Shown here: positions 21,651-34,234 of the stretch, piece after piece
How positions within the stretch are numbered: position 1 is the stretch's first letter
Layout of the letters: each line of letters begins with the position of its first letter
From: Neoceratodus forsteri
Lineage: Eukaryota; Chordata; Ceratodontiformes; Ceratodontidae
Reading direction: 5' to 3'
Assembly: GCA_016271365.2 (NCBI GenBank)
Contig: CM057455.1
Span: forward strand, 1,560,636,501 to 1,560,700,500
DNA length: 64,000 bases
The notes under the pieces: generated by a model
What the model was told of the DNA's origin: nothing
Databases searched by the model: none
Seen by the model: only the letters and a program-made list of their open reading frames with translations
Position numbers and translations under genes: made by a program

Positions 21651-23060
21651 AGTTTTGGGCTCACTTCTTTAAGGTTTGCCCACAATTTTCGACCATTGCA
21701 TTCCATGAATACAAAGGTGATGACAACAGTTTTTGTTTTTAGATTGACAGTTTTTGCATTTCAAGATGACTTAAGTTCTGCTTATACTTTCTACTTCGGT
21801 GTGCCCCTTCAGTGCTGGTGCCCCAAGTGGCCGCTTGGTTTGCTTGTGCCTAAAACCATTTCTGCACATAGCATAGGGCTGTGCAAGCAGTACCATGTGC
21901 TTGGTCATCACATTGCACTTAGTTAATGCAAGTCTATAAGGCATGCACATGCTGTTTTATGGCCACACCCCTCCACCTGTGCGTAGTGCTGCCATGATGG
22001 TAATACACAAGGGATGTATTCGCTCACCTCTGCATGCCCTATGTACATACTGCATGGCTGTGGCCTGTGCATTTGGATGTTGTATGCCATGCAGAAACTG
22101 CCTGACATTAGTGCATAGGCCCTAGTATGCTTTCTTACAGCCTTCCCATATTGGCTGACAGTTTGATCAGTTGTACAGCTGCATAGCATAGCTGTGCCAG
22201 GCTGTCTATAGATCTGAGTAGGAGTGGGGAAAGTGGATATAGAACTGCTGTATCCTACTTTGGCATCTGGGAGTCTGCATACTTCACCTGCATTGTATAC
22301 AATTGATCACTGCCCAGAGACCCCAGCCCTCCCTTCGTCTGGTTCAACTTAAGCAACATTCACTACAGCATACAGTAGCACTTGGGAAGGATGGGCTGTC
22401 TTTGCAGTAGGCATGGTCTCAGCATCTCCTTGTGCTTCTCATCCGCTGCCTCCATTTTTTACTTCCTCTTTCCTTCTTCAGACAGTGGCGGCAGCCCATT
22501 GTTACATTCAGCCTATAACTATGGGTGGAATAATGGGGGATGTCATGGCTCCAATATCAAAACTCCTACATTTGGCAGATTGGCTGTTCAAGACCTCAGC
22601 CTAGGGAACTACTACATGCAGCATTTCTGCATGTCATCATACAGTCAGCTGATGATGAGCAGGTACCAGGTAAAGAGAAATGAGGGGAGGAGGCTAGCAA
22701 CTGACTACTGTGTCTGTAGCCATACAAGTCGTGTTATCATCATCAATGGTGTATATGGGTCGATGCTGTTAAACCGGGGTACGTAACAGACCCATAAGCA
22801 TTGCAGAGAAAGTCATGAGTAAATTTATAGTAAAACAGACAGTGGCACACAACACGTGTTGTGAAGTCAAGTAAGGTGGTGTATGTAACAGTTGTGTGTA
22901 GTACTATGGGCGCAAAACACAAAGGGATGGCAGGTCACACTGTGACGATAGTTAACAAGTATTGTCATGCTGCCAATATAGGAAGGAGCCTTATATAACT
23001 GCTACATTTGCAGACTGTATATAGCTATCCAAGACAATCTAAAAATGTAAGAATAAGTCT
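21651..23060. other. Unassigned region
   Basis: No gene or repeat family recognised. Several ORFs of 60-134 codons carry no motif I know. Confidence 0.3.
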
Positions 23061-23580
23061 GTCCCGGTGGTGGAGAGAGCTGAGATGTTGAGTGTCTCAC
23101 CTCCTGATAGGTCAGTGGTCCAGGTTAGGAAACAAACATGGTCCCTCGGGAGCTGGCTGGGGAGGGAGGATTGAGCATCCTTAAGACTGCGCTTCTCCCT
23201 TGAGGAGGGGGGTTGCTGTGGTTCACTGCTTGTCTGCCCCCTTGAAGTGTACTGGTCACAGCACAAGCAAGATGCATGTAGAAGAAAAGGATCACATGTG
23301 CAGGGCACCGAGGGTGTCCCTGTGGAGGAGGAGCTTATACATCACACTCATTGCAGGTTTAGCTGAGGGCAACAACTCAGTGGAAAACCACCCTGACTGC
23401 AGGATGACAACTGACCCCTCGTAGGCCCCTCACCAGTGACAGGCTCCCCCCCCCAGTCCTGCGGCAGAGGACAAGAGAGGGAAGGTAAGCCCCAGAGAAG
23501 CCTGGCAGGGCTGGGGTGGGGGTCAGTCAGAGTCGGGCAGCCAGGGCAGATCAGGAGGAAAAACACATGTATGAAAAAAA
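23061..23580 (+). mobile_element. SINE S1 copy c
   Basis: Box A-like TGGTGGAGAGAG is at 23068-23079 and box B-like GGTTAGGAAAC at 23123-23133. The family core GGAGGATTGAGCATCCTTAAG, then GCTTCTCCCTTGAGG, follows (about 23164-23206). It ends towards an A-rich stretch near 23573-23587. It lies next to the 3' end of a minus-strand CR1. Box A is poorly kept, so it is probably inactive. Confidence 0.55.
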
Positions 23581-23616
23581 TTAAAATATGAGAATATATT
23601 TTTTCCATTACATGGA

Positions 23617-24438
23617 AACATAGACTTTGATGGCAGACAAGGACCGCCTGGCCCATCCAGTCTGCCCATTTCCCTACCGACAGGATAGGCCGCAGATCCT
23701 AGTTAACCAACAGCCTATTTCTTCCTACCTCCCACAAGAATTGCCTTATGTCTGTCCCATCCATTCTTGAATTCTCCCACAGTTTTAGACCCCACAACCT
23801 CCTCAGGAAGGCTGTTCCATGCATCCACTACCCTCTCTGTGAAATAATACTTCCTCACATTGCCCCTGAACTGCACCCCCTCTATCTTTAAATTGTGTCC
23901 CCTTGTTCTTGCACGTCTCTTTTTCTGAAAGATGCTACCCTCTTGGACTTTGTTGATTCCACTGAGGTACTTAAAAGTTTCTATCATGCCCCCTCCCTTC
24001 TTTCCTCAAGGGTATACATATTAAGCTCCTTTAGTCTCTCCTCATATGGCTTCTCTTGCAGAACCTGCACCATTTTAGTTGCCCTCCTCTGGACTGCCTC
24101 AATCCTGACTATGTCCTTGCGGAGATGGGGTCTCCAGAACTGGATGCAGTACTCCAGATGGGGTCTCACCAGCTGTCTCTACAGAGGGATAACAAGTTCC
24201 TGTTTTTTGCTGCTTATGACTCTCCCTATGCATCCCAGTATACCCCCAGCCCTCCCTACTGCCTTCTCACATTGCTTGCTAACCTTAAGGTCATCTGATA
24301 TGATTACCCCCAGGTCTCTTTCCTTTTTTGTTGTTGTTACTACCTCTCCCCCATTGTGTATTCTTCCCCTGGGTTCTTGTTTCCCATGTGCATTATTTTG
24401 CACTTCTTTGCATTGAATCCTAGCTGCCATACTTCTGC
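23617..24438 (-). mobile_element. CR1-type LINE, 3' end fragment
   Basis: Minus-strand blocks are FNAKKCK-like (in another frame), [65 protein letters not shown] and VRKYYFTERVVDAWNSLPEEVV. The 3' end shows the family signature GATGGCAGACAAGGACCG, then a GAAACATAGA terminus. It stops where a MITE-like palindrome begins at 24439. It covers only the part after the RT catalytic core. Confidence 0.88.
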
Positions 24439-24722
24439 GCTATCAAAAGGACTGGGTCTCTTTTTTCCTTCTATTTTCCCCGTGCCTCACCACAGCACCT
24501 CCTGTCCTCCATGCCTTTGCTTGGTCCTTTCTACTCTAGATGCCCCTCTGGCACACCTACTAGGGTCTGTGGTCACCATCTAAATTGTTCTGAAATCCTC
24601 CAGTCCTATAGCTTGCTTCCCCTGTGTCATGACCACCTTAGTGGCTACTCGACTTCCAGGGGGAGCATATGCACACATCTAGCTATGGAAGAAGGGAGGA
24701 GAGACCCAGTCCTTTTGATAGC
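24439..24722. mobile_element. MITE-like element with perfect 23-bp terminal inverted repeats
   Basis: GCTATCAAAAGGACTGGG... at 24439-24461 has a perfect reverse complement at 24700-24722, ending CCTTTTGATAGC. The 284-bp element has no ORF of note. Its left edge cuts the CR1 fragment at 23617-24438, but I cannot see the CR1 resume on the right. No target-site duplication was found, so the superfamily stays open. Confidence 0.65.
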
Positions 24723-25283
24723 TCAAGTTCGCTAAGGTGACTGGCGTCATACACAAGGAGTGGGCATTTTGGGTGGGATTTGTTTCCCTTTGTAAGGGCA
24801 CTCCCACAATTCCATGACTAAAGCCTAGACCCCTACCACAGACTGTCACTGGTGGGGGATGGCAGATGTTGCTTGGTCTTGGATGATGTCAATGACATCC
24901 TCAACCACGCTGTAGGTTTCTTTTATATAGTGGAGCTACCTCCATCTACCCTCTCAGGACCATTGTGTGATATCTGCTTCACATCCTGGTCCCACTGACC
25001 CAGGATGAGGGAGTCAGTATCGAGCCTCAATCCCAGTTCTCCTACATATCAGTGTACTGCCACCAAGACAGGCTTGACAAAATTAATTGGTTTGTGAAAC
25101 CACGAGGGTGTAAATGTGAGTAAGATTCTGCTGGGAGGGACAGAAAAATGAATGGTTTTGATTCAGGGTTTCTGGTACCTTCTAACTTTTTAAGGGTTTT
25201 TAGAATGACTTTTGATCCTTGCTACAAAAATCAAAACAAAACAAAAAAAAAAGATTGTCAGGCACTTATCTTGCAATAACTTA
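24723..25283. other. Unassigned region
   Basis: No gene or family recognised. An A-rich run is present at 25233-25253. Confidence 0.3.
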
Positions 25284-25620
25284 TATTGGAGCTGGCAGTA
25301 TAGCCTAGAGGGGATGGAGTGCAACTGAACACCAAGAAATGTTTGGAATATTCTGGGACAGCATGGCACCAGACAAGGCACTGCAGTGTACTGTTGTTAT
25401 TATGACACCCATTGCTACACAGCATAGCCTAGAGGGTAGAGTGATGAGCTGTAAGTGAGTTTGGTATTGTACAGTACATCCAGCAGATCTGAACTTGATT
25501 CCCACAGCTTTCACTTACATACCATGTGACTCTAAGCAAGTCAGATAGCCTCCCAGTTCTCCTGTGTCACCCTGAAAACAGGAATTCATGCCTATAGTGA
25601 GCCTCACCTGGTTACCAAAG
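25284..25620 (+). mobile_element. MIR-like SINE pair
   Basis: Two head-like blocks, GCAGTATAGCCTAGAGGGG (25284) and ACAGCATAGCCTAGAGGGT (about 25419), occur about 135 bp apart. The second continues with box B-like GAACTTGATTCCC, then CACTTACATACCATGTGACTC and CAAGTCAGATAGCCTCC, matching the MIR core order. The first is truncated or interrupted. Old and degenerate. Confidence 0.6.
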
Positions 25621-26276
25621 AATAAAAAAATGAAATTGAGAAAAGAGCTTTGTTTTTTATCCCCTTTAGTCCATCTCTGTGCACGTGGTTGAACTTTACC
25701 TTCCTGGTGTCCTCACACTCTATTGGAATCACAGGGTAGCTGATGCCACCTCTTTAGCAGTTGATGTATGGAAGTAGCCTCGAGGACATGATAGGACATA
25801 GACAACCTGACTTGCTGTGACTTCAGGTGTCACAATCCCATTCCATTTGAAAGTGCCTTTCATAACTTGCCCTCTGGGTCTCTACTTCACCATATTATTA
25901 TTAAACCACCACTTATAACAATGTAAGTGTTTGACTGTCCTATCTGAACAGCAGAATATTTATTCTATGTGTGGTAATAGTCAGTTGGATAGTTTGAGTA
26001 TGTTTTCTTGGAAGCAATGGGTATGTTGAGCATACACAACAGTAAAACATTTTATTACAATACTTATTTCAAGCCTCACAGAGGATGATCACTTGTATAT
26101 TGTGTGAACCTGAGCAAGTCACTGAATCTCACAGTGCTCCCAGGACACACCTGAAGATGATGAGCTTTTGCACAGTGTACCTTTTAATGATAACAATTCT
26201 AAAATGTGAAAAATGGGGAGGAGGCTAGAATTTGAATGTGGACCAGTTAAACTACTGCTCCAGATAACAGCAGGCC
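25621..26276. other. Mostly unassigned; MIR-core remnant
   Basis: At about 26100-26150 the words GTGTGAACCTGAGCAAGTCAC and CTGAATCTCACAGTGCTCC resemble the MIR core. Nothing else is recognised. Confidence 0.35.
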
Positions 26277-29045
26277 TTAACAATGACTGTGCCAACTTTT
26301 CCAATGTTTCAATATGAATCTTTTAGTTGCAATAGAGACTAAGAATAGCAATTTTCTTTGTTTTTTATTTAGATCCAGTTTAACTGTGTAGTTGAACAAA
26401 AATGTTTCTGGATCGCAGTGAATTTGTAGTCCTATAAAGTTAGAAACCTGTGTAGCAGTAATATAGACCATAATTTGAGAATTTCTGGACATTACCATAG
26501 GCAATGAAATAAGTTAGCTTTTTCTCTACAATTATGCCAACATTTGCCATCATAACTATGATTTATTTTATTAAGCAATATTGGTGTTATATATGCCCTA
26601 TTGTTAATCTTTTGCTGAATAGTCTTATTCTTAGCAGCATAGATCCCCTTGTTAGCATAAATTCTTATTTTTTTCCACTCATGGTTGGTTAAGGTAACAT
26701 TGTAAGGCAAAGAACCCCCCCCCAGCAAGGTGGTGCTAGTTAATAAAAACACAATTATTCAGCAGGATCACTGCACCATCCACCTATGAGATTGCCAAAA
26801 TAAAAAGCAGTTCCTAATGATGCCTCAGTGGTGAAACCAGTTGGAGCTTTGTCTGTTGGGTCTGTTTGGTGTCCCTGTTTTGAAAAGGTCTGTGTATCTT
26901 TTAATGGCTGTTTATGGCTAGTTTTACACTTTAATTAAAACTGACAGTATTTGGAATCCTATGTGATACTGCTTTTTATTTTGGCAATCTCATAGGTGGA
27001 TGGTGAGTTATTCTGATGAGTAATTCTGTTAAGGTAACACCCATTTCTTTTCCCCACTCCAAATTGATTGAGGTACGTGTATCTTCTATATTTGCTATAA
27101 TTTTTTTATAGAATTTCCCTAAAAGTTTCTTAATGGTGATACCTATAGATTCCTTCTGTTTTTTTCTTTTCTTTTCATAATTATTAACTATATCTCCATA
27201 GAACGAATTAATTTTAAGAAATTTCTCCCGCAGACCTCTATAGAGCAAATAATTGGCACAGGGGCTATTACCTGTAACTTCTCTAACTTCCACATATTGC
27301 ATTAAGTATCTTCGTACAATAGATCTTGCCATTCCTTTTATTTCCAAGAATTTTATTGCTGAGTTTGCCACATTAAGTTCATTTTTGTGTAATGAAATGT
27401 TTCCATATAGTCAAGGAATATTAATCAGACCTATTTTCTTTTTTGCAAAAACTGAAAAATTAGCTCAAGAAATTAAAATTGTACTCTTCTTAGCCTCATT
27501 ATAAGTTTGAAATAATAGCTCTTTAATATCTAAAGAAGGATTGTTTTTAATTAATAGTTTTCATAATATCTTATGTTCTTGTTTAGGGAAAAAAGTCCAT
27601 TCCCATATGTTCACCATTATATTACGAAAATTGTACAATAATGGGTCTGGGAGCCCATCCCCCCCATGATCCCTTGGAGTTGTTAATTAACTCCGTGCAA
27701 TTCTTGGGTTTCTGCCTCTCCACAAAAAATTCTTGAAACTTTGTTTTATTTCTGAAAACAACTTATAGTTAGGACTCCCTACAAAGGCCTGTAAAACAAA
27801 TATAATATAAGGAAGTACCATCATTTTTAATACTTCAATCCGTCCTCACAAAGAGATTAAAAGATTTTGCTGGTTCAATAAACTATTTTTTATCTTTTTT
27901 TTTAAGGTTACCGAAATTAATAATAATATTCTGCTCCAAATTATTGATCAAAGCCATTCCCAAATATTTGAATCTATCTGTTTTAGAAAAAAATATTTAT
28001 ATTAGAATATTTTTCATCTGTAGGTCCCTGAGTAATCTAAAATAATTTAGATTTATTCTGATTAATCTAATAACCAGAAAATCTGGCAGTGTTTTAAATC
28101 TCCAGGAAAAAAGCGTGTATGGATTTAGAAATATCATGAAAAATTAACATTGTATCATCTGCAGAGGCATTTAATTAAATTTCTTGCAGTTCTAACATTA
28201 TACCCTTAATATCCAGATTAGCTTGAAATGATTCCAATAATGGTTCAATAGTCAATAAGAATATTAAGGAGGAGAGGAGACACCCCTGTCACACACCATT
28301 AGTCATCTGTGACTGTAATTCAGGAGTTAATGTCCCATTAATTATAAATCTAGCTATAGGCAGCTATAGAGTTGTTGAATTAATCTAATAACTGGTTCTG
28401 GTAGGCCCCAAAATTCCAGTATCTTAATCATATACTTTCTATTAATTAAATCAAATGCCTTACTGGCATCAACTAATAAGGTGAAAGAGTTGTCTGATAA
28501 TGTTTGTGCATGTTGGAACAGATATTAGGTTCTTTTAAGGATATCTACTATGTTTCTTCCTGGTACAAAGCCATATTGGTCATTATGCATTGCTTTTGGA
28601 ATTTCTTTGATTAATCTATTTGCCAATAATTTACTAATGATTTTGTAGTCAGAATGTAACAAGGCTATAGGCCTGTATCCATCTAGAAAATCATTAGGCT
28701 TACTTTTTTTGTAAATGAAGACTACTTTAGCTTGATTCATTGAGCTAGGTAAATCAGATTTACCTTGTTGAACTTCCTGAATAAGATTCATTAGTAACAA
28801 CCATGGGCTAAGCTCCACCTTAAAGGCTTGGAAAAATTCATTAGAAATCCATCTATACCTGGGCTTTTATTTTTGGGTAACATTTGTATTGTTTCTATTA
28901 TGTCACTCAGTGTCAATTCTGACACTTGAATAGCCATTTTGGGAAGGTGTAACTCCTATAAATATAATTGTAGTGATACCATACCTAGGTTATCCGGTCT
29001 TCAATAAATTTCTTTATAGAACTTAAGCATTATTTCTTGCATACC
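26277..29045 (-). mobile_element. L1/Tx1-type LINE, 5'-truncated
   Basis: Minus-strand blocks in order: LPKNKSPGIDGF, VVFIYKKSKPNDFLDGYRPI and LLHSDYKIISKLLANRL with YGFVPGRNI (28525-28818). Then LLVDASKAFDLINRKYM (motif A region), GVSPLLLNI, and a C-terminal part (26976-27371) leading to a CxxC-like KCWHNCREKANLFHCLW at about 26500. The SDYKIISK-ANRL and GFVPGR words are typical of the L1/Tx1 group and unlike the CR1 and L2 copies here. Stops are frequent. A 232-bp palindromic element lies inside the C-terminal part. Confidence 0.85.
26774..27005. mobile_element. MITE with perfect 38-bp inverted repeats inside the Tx1 LINE
   Basis: CACCATCCACCTATGAG... at 26774-26811 is repeated exactly in reverse complement at 26968-27005. 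The interior has GGTGAAACCAGTTGGAGC, close to the GAAACGCGTTGG word common in amphibian and fish repeats (from memory). It separates the LINE blocks RITHHPP-like and the CWHNC region. No duplication of the target is obvious, and the inner arm may include LINE coding sequence (MRLPK), so an inverted duplication is an alternative. Confidence 0.65.
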
Positions 29046-29328
29046 AATTACATTGACTATTCAATCACAGGTGTCCAGTAGTCCTTTCTCTTCTCACCTT
29101 CTCTTATATGTAGCCCTTTCTCAATTTGGAAGGCTGCAGGCACCATAACTGTCGCAGTTCTCAACAATGGTATCTCAGAAAGGAAGCTGCAGTTGTAATT
29201 CATGCTTAAAGGGCCACAATGTTTAAATGGTCCTGCAAGCCAGTAGCATTTCATCCCCTGCCCCTTTTCCTGGGTGCTCACAAATCACTTGTGTGGAAAC
29301 CTGGAAGAGTTTGTAAACTGTTTAAACA
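29046..29328. other. Unassigned spacer between two LINEs
   Basis: No family or gene recognised between the Tx1 5' limit and the L2 3' tail. Confidence 0.3.
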
Positions 29329-30518
29329 TTTTATTTATGAAACTTTGTTGATCGGGTGACTGTGCTGGCAGCAAGTGCCTTTTTCAGTATGACCTGGGTG
29401 CAGTAGCACAGGTAAGATATGTAAAACAGCAGGAAAAAAGGGAGAAGATGAACATGTCAAATACGATACACTGTATCAGACCTAGAAATATATACTAAAA
29501 TGTCAAATTTTGGGTGCAAAGAGAAGTACAGCAGTGAACTACAGCAGTAAACTAGTAAATAAAATATATCAGGCATAGGGGAAGATACAGCATGTCAAAT
29601 ATGACACAAAGAACAGACCTAGGAGTAGAAACAGTATGTCGACATTAAGATGAGAAGAGAAATAACCACAGTGTATAAGTAAACAAAGACTTTTAGAAGA
29701 TGTAAAAGGGGATTGAGTTGTGAGAGAACACCAGGGAGCTTGTGAGAGCACAGTGGGAGAGAGGAGATGAGAAAGAGGTGGAGATTACTGGAGAGAGGGG
29801 AATAAGGAAAGATTAGGAAGGTGAAAATGGGGGGTAAGTGCATAGCTGGTTGGGGTGGAGTAGGTGTATAGCTAGCTAGGTGCAGGCAGTTGATAACATT
29901 GCTATATTTGCTGTGTGTGAAAAGAACTGCATCTTCCTCATACAGGACAGACTGTATGGGTTTGCAAATTGTGGGCAGGTTGTTTATAAAGATGGTAAAA
30001 AGGAGAGAGCCTAGAATGGAGCCCTTGGGGACACCACTGGTGATTCTGTTTACTCTGGATAGATTGTTTTTTACAGCCTGCATTCTGTGGTTCAGGTAGT
30101 CTGTGAACCAGACGAACGCAGATGGCCCAAGGCCCAGGGCAAATAATTTGTCTGTTAGCAGCTTATGGTTGACCAAGTCGAAGACCTTGGTCAAGTCCAC
30201 AAACACATATCCAGTTGCAATACCCTTATCCATAGAGTGGTAAATGGCATCAGTGAATTCTATCAAGGCAGTGTCAGTGCTATGCCCTTTATGAAAACCA
30301 CGCTGCTCAGGACATATGAAGCTGTATTGCCACAGATAATCTGCAAAGTTGGCTGTGGACAATTTTTTTCTTGTAATTTAGCAAGCGCAGAGAGAGAGAG
30401 AGAGATGAGATTGGGCAATAGTTCTTAAGAGATGTCTTTTTGCCCTTCTTGTGTAATGGGATGACTATAGACAATTTCCAAAGGGCAGGCACTGTGCCAT
30501 TCAAGAAGGGAAAATTAA
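29329..30518 (-). pseudogene. L2-A RT and 3' end
   Basis: Blocks: FPFLNGTVPALWKLSIVIPLHKKG (in two parts, 30440-30518), ICPEQRGFHKGHSTDTALIEF, GYVFVDLTKVFDLVNHKLL and SGVPKGSILGSLLFTIFINN. The catalytic region reads VLYEEDAVLF (YADD changed to YEED). A frameshifted C-terminal part follows. The 3' tail at 29329-29367 contains, inverted, CAGTCACCCGATCAACAAAG then ATAAATAAAA. The upstream RT entry continues at 36888 across LINE B. Confidence 0.85.
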
Positions 30519-31172
30519 GGGGCTTCAACTTCAACTTTATTAGATAACAAATTGAGGTAACATTATCTCATTTTCAATTGCATCCAACATTTAAAAACAG
30601 TACATATGAAACACAAACAATAGCTCAACAAGACAAACATTACAAGAAATCTTATAATATTTAACAAGTACCACAGATAGTTCTTAAATTATCCATAACA
30701 TTTACAATGTTTGTTATAAAACCCAGCTAAATACTTCTTAAAACAAGCCAATGAAATTAATTCACATATCTTTAATTCCTTAGCTGTACAATTCCATGTC
30801 TTAGAAACCGATGATGACAGTGTTTTTCTCCATATCCAGAACTACATCTAGGAACACAAAACATGATCCCAGATGTAGTCCTAAGTCAATATTTTGTGTC
30901 TGATCTAATTTTCAACAAATCCAATAGAAATTCTGGTAATAAGCGTAGAACAAATTTATGAACAAAAAGATTCCAATGAATATCACGTCGATCCTGCAAA
31001 GATGTAAGCCCTGTTTTTTCATATAGGATACAACTATGTGTTCTATATGGTAAATTTGTAATAAACATAAGTGCACTTTTATGAAGTGGTTCTAAGGATC
31101 CTAATACTGATTGTTCAGCAGTTTTATATATACAATATCCAAATCTAAAACCCGAAAAAATAGTGAAGTAAC
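30519..31172 (-). pseudogene. LINE B C-terminal and 3' UTR
   Basis: Minus-strand reading includes SVLGSLEPLHKSALMFITNL, HSCILYEKTGLTSLQDRR and FVHKFVLRLLPEFLLDLL, the usual C-terminal block after the RT in L2-like LINEs. It continues the frame broken by the hAT element: KIRKLMVTS on one side, MVTSLFFRVLDLDIVY on the other, with the 8-bp duplication in the overlap. The 3' end is a short GTTGAA repeat. Confidence 0.8.
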
Positions 31173-32646
31173 CAGGGTTCGACCATAACATTGTTTTACT
31201 AGCCCTGAACCTAGTGCAAATTGGACAGGGCTAGTGTAGCTAACCCTCTACTTGTCCGTCTTGACTAGTGCAAGTTTTTCATGGCTGTTAATGAAGTTAA
31301 AAAAGTCCCTGCTTTAGCAGGCTATAGTCCTTTTGCTAATCTACCACAGTGTTCCAGGTGGGCTAGTGTGATTAGCAGCTCATTAAGAACTGCAATTATC
31401 TGGCAGTTCAAGAGGTGGTTCCAACCAAAGACTCAGTGTGAGTCATTATCACTCAGTAATTAGGACATTCAGCTAGTGTGCAGGCTGTGATCAAAGGTAG
31501 AGTGGTCAAGTCACTAGCTTCCAGTTTGCTGAACTTGTCTTTGATTTGTCCCACAATATTAAGACCAGTGTGCCTCATTTCTCAATCTTTTGAGTGCCTG
31601 TATCCAACACTGCAGTGACAGAATGGTATGATGTATACACAGTCTACCCAGCCAGGTGGTCTGCCCAATCTATACTTTCTCTGGACACCACTGCAGATTA
31701 GGTAGATTCTGAAGTGGCCATCCACAGACCCATACAGTAGCTGCCATTACTGACTGGTATAAGGGTCCAGAGCTCCTCTTAATGGCTCACATCAGTCAAT
31801 GCCATCCATGCAGTACCACCCTTATGCCACTCAGCATGTCATTTCATCCAAAAAACAATGCTTTGGAGCATGTACGGTACAAAGCAAAACCTTAGTAAAA
31901 TATAGCATTTGAAAGGTTAAAATAGGTATTCCTGGTGTGCACAGATCATCCTATATAGAAAGAGAGGTAGTACAGCATCATGCCTGTATACTGCTCCCTT
32001 TTGACTGATGAAAGGACACTTATGAAAAATCCGTTATGGCAGAGCATGTTAAATCAATACTTTTGTGCCTGGTATACATAAACAGATATGTCAAAGTTTC
32101 TTACATCTGTAACTCTCTGCAAAGAAATCTTAGAATGGCCCCAGGCTCACTTTGCAGTGTAAGAAAACTTCCAGAAGTGCAGGCCTGGTTAATCACAGGG
32201 TGTGGGATGAGAGTGTATTTCTCTGTCTGACTTTGTACATTGCTCTGCAGGTCAGGTTGGGACTATGATGAGGTGCATAATGATGTTGTTTGCTATTGTG
32301 TGTGAAGAGCTAGAACTACTTGATTGAACATTTGCTATTATGGTATTCTCTGGTTTGGTGGGGAGGGGGTAAAGGAAGAGGAAGCAAGGGGCACATGGTA
32401 AAAAAACAGTGGGGGTACACACTGCATGTGATTGTTTTGCAGTCTTTTTTTGCTGTGGCAGGAAGCAATGTGGGAGCAGGATAAATATGCAATAGTTAGA
32501 GTATTTCTTGGCGTGCATCTTTCCTGTATAACCGATCAAAATTTATCATTATTATTGTGGGCTAGTGTAACCATCTCTGGGCTAGGGCAATTTTTAATCA
32601 ACTTGTTCGGCTGGCTAGTTCAAGAAAAAGTTAAGGTTGACCCCTG
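31173..32646. mobile_element. Non-autonomous hAT-type DNA transposon
   Basis: The ends are CAGGGTTCGACCATAAC (31173) and, inverted, CAGGGGTCAACCTTAAC (32646). Perfect 8-bp direct repeats GAAGTAAC flank it (31165-31172 and 32647-32654). CAGGG ends with 8-bp duplications are diagnostic of hAT. Subterminal words GGGCTAGTG occur at 31228, 31360 and 32559, with the inverse ACTAGCCC near 31198. No transposase motif is visible in 1474 bp, so it depended on an autonomous relative. Removing it with one duplication restores the LINE B reading. Confidence 0.9.
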
Positions 32647-32654
32647 GAAGTAAC

Positions 32655-33767
32655 CATTAATTTCCTTATTTTATTTGGAAACATAGTTTTGTTCCTATAA
32701 AAAAATCCAAGCAACCTTTTTAACTTATTTGAAATTTTATTTATATGTAAATCAAAAGACAGAAGGCAATCAGATGTCAATCCAAGGTACCTATAAGAGG
32801 TTACCTGTCCCAACGCCACTGCAGATAATGCGTAAATGTTCCCTTTAAAAATATTTTTATTCTTTTTTTGAAATATCATCCAGAGTAATTTCTTACCATT
32901 CAGCAGAAGCCTCAAATCAAGAAGCATATACTGAACTTTCAAGAAATCCCTTTGCAATACCCCAACTGCTTCATCCCTATCACTTCCTACAGTATGCATA
33001 ATAGTATTGTCAGCATAAAGATACATACTGGTGCAAGAAGAACAGCATTCTGGTAATCTGTTCACATACAACAGAAACAACAGGGGACCCAAGACAGAGC
33101 CTTGTGGTACCCCTGATCTTATATCAATAAATTCAGAAGAGATGCTATTCATTCTGACACACTGCTGTCTATTATGCAAATATGAATAGAATCAGCTTAG
33201 AGCAGACATGACCAAACCAGCTGATTTTAAACAATTTAGCAAAATTGTGTGATGAACTGTGTTGAATGCCTTCGACAGATCCAAAAACACAGCTGGTACA
33301 CTGTAATTTCTATCGAAGTCATTAGACATGTCATCAACAACCTTAGCTATCATATTACTGGTGTTATATTCCTTCCTAAACCCTGATTGCTGCTGAGTAA
33401 TCAAATTATACTTAAACAAATAATGACTAAGTTGACTATGCACCAATCTTTCAAAGATCTTAGCACAAAAAGGCAAAAGTGAAATTGGTCTATAGAAACC
33501 AGGGTCAGAAGGACAACCCTCCCCTCCCCTTAAAGACAGGAAATATATATGCAGTTTTCCAATCTTGAGGAATTTCAGAACAAGAAAAAGAAAAATTAAA
33601 CAAATATTTCAGTGGTTGGGATAGAATAGCTGATGCTATCTTCAAAAAGAAAGGAGGGACTCCATCACACCTAGGTCCCTTATTGGGATCCAATCCCTAG
33701 AGTTGTTTGTGAACATCCTCAACAGTTATTGATTGTATGACAAAAATAGGTCTAGAGACACCCAAAG
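32655..33767 (-). pseudogene. LINE B reverse transcriptase
   Basis: Blocks in order: SITVEDVHKQL, LDPNKGPRCDGVPPFFLK, PQDWKTAYIFPVFKGRGG, AKIFERLVHSQLSHYL, QQSGFRKEYNTSN, AVFLDLSKAFNTVHHTILL, SGVPQGSVLGPLLFLLYVN and MYLYADNTIM. The catalytic YADD reads YADN near 33010, so the second Asp is lost. Then SYRYLGLTSDCLLSFDLHI and KIRKLMVTS, where the hAT element cuts. A few stops and one shift occur near 33540. Confidence 0.88.
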
Positions 33768-34234
33768 ACAAGCATTTTTCAATGACGAATGTTTGCTTGC
33801 TGGCATTGGCATTGGTAGTGTAGGTGTTACAGAACTGCATAATAGGAATGGTAGTGAAGTATTGAACTGAAGCCAACCCCACCTCCACCCTGCAGAGACT
33901 GACAGGCATTGGGGTGTGCCTTTGGGTCATCAGGCATAACGGCCACACCATTTCACCACACCCTACCCTGCAGACACCGATAAGTGTCACGGTGTGCCTT
34001 GGGGTCTTTGGCCCTTATGCACACCCCATTCCATCAGGAAATACAGTGAGATGGGTGCAGTATAGGAGAATAGGGTGAACTTTGGGTCCGAAGAGTCCAA
34101 GGCACACCTTAATGCCTCTCACTGGCTGCAGGGTGTGGAATGGTATGAGCATTACAGGCGAGACTCCCAAATCACACCCCTGATGCCTGTAATTCTCTAC
34201 AGGGTGGGGTGTTATGGTCAGAAACCCTAATGCC

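Noticed and set aside
31173..32646. 10-bp duplication GAAGTAACCA as the target site
   Set aside because: Two of the ten bases belong to the CAGGG terminus and its flank, so the 8-bp GAAGTAAC duplication fits hAT better.
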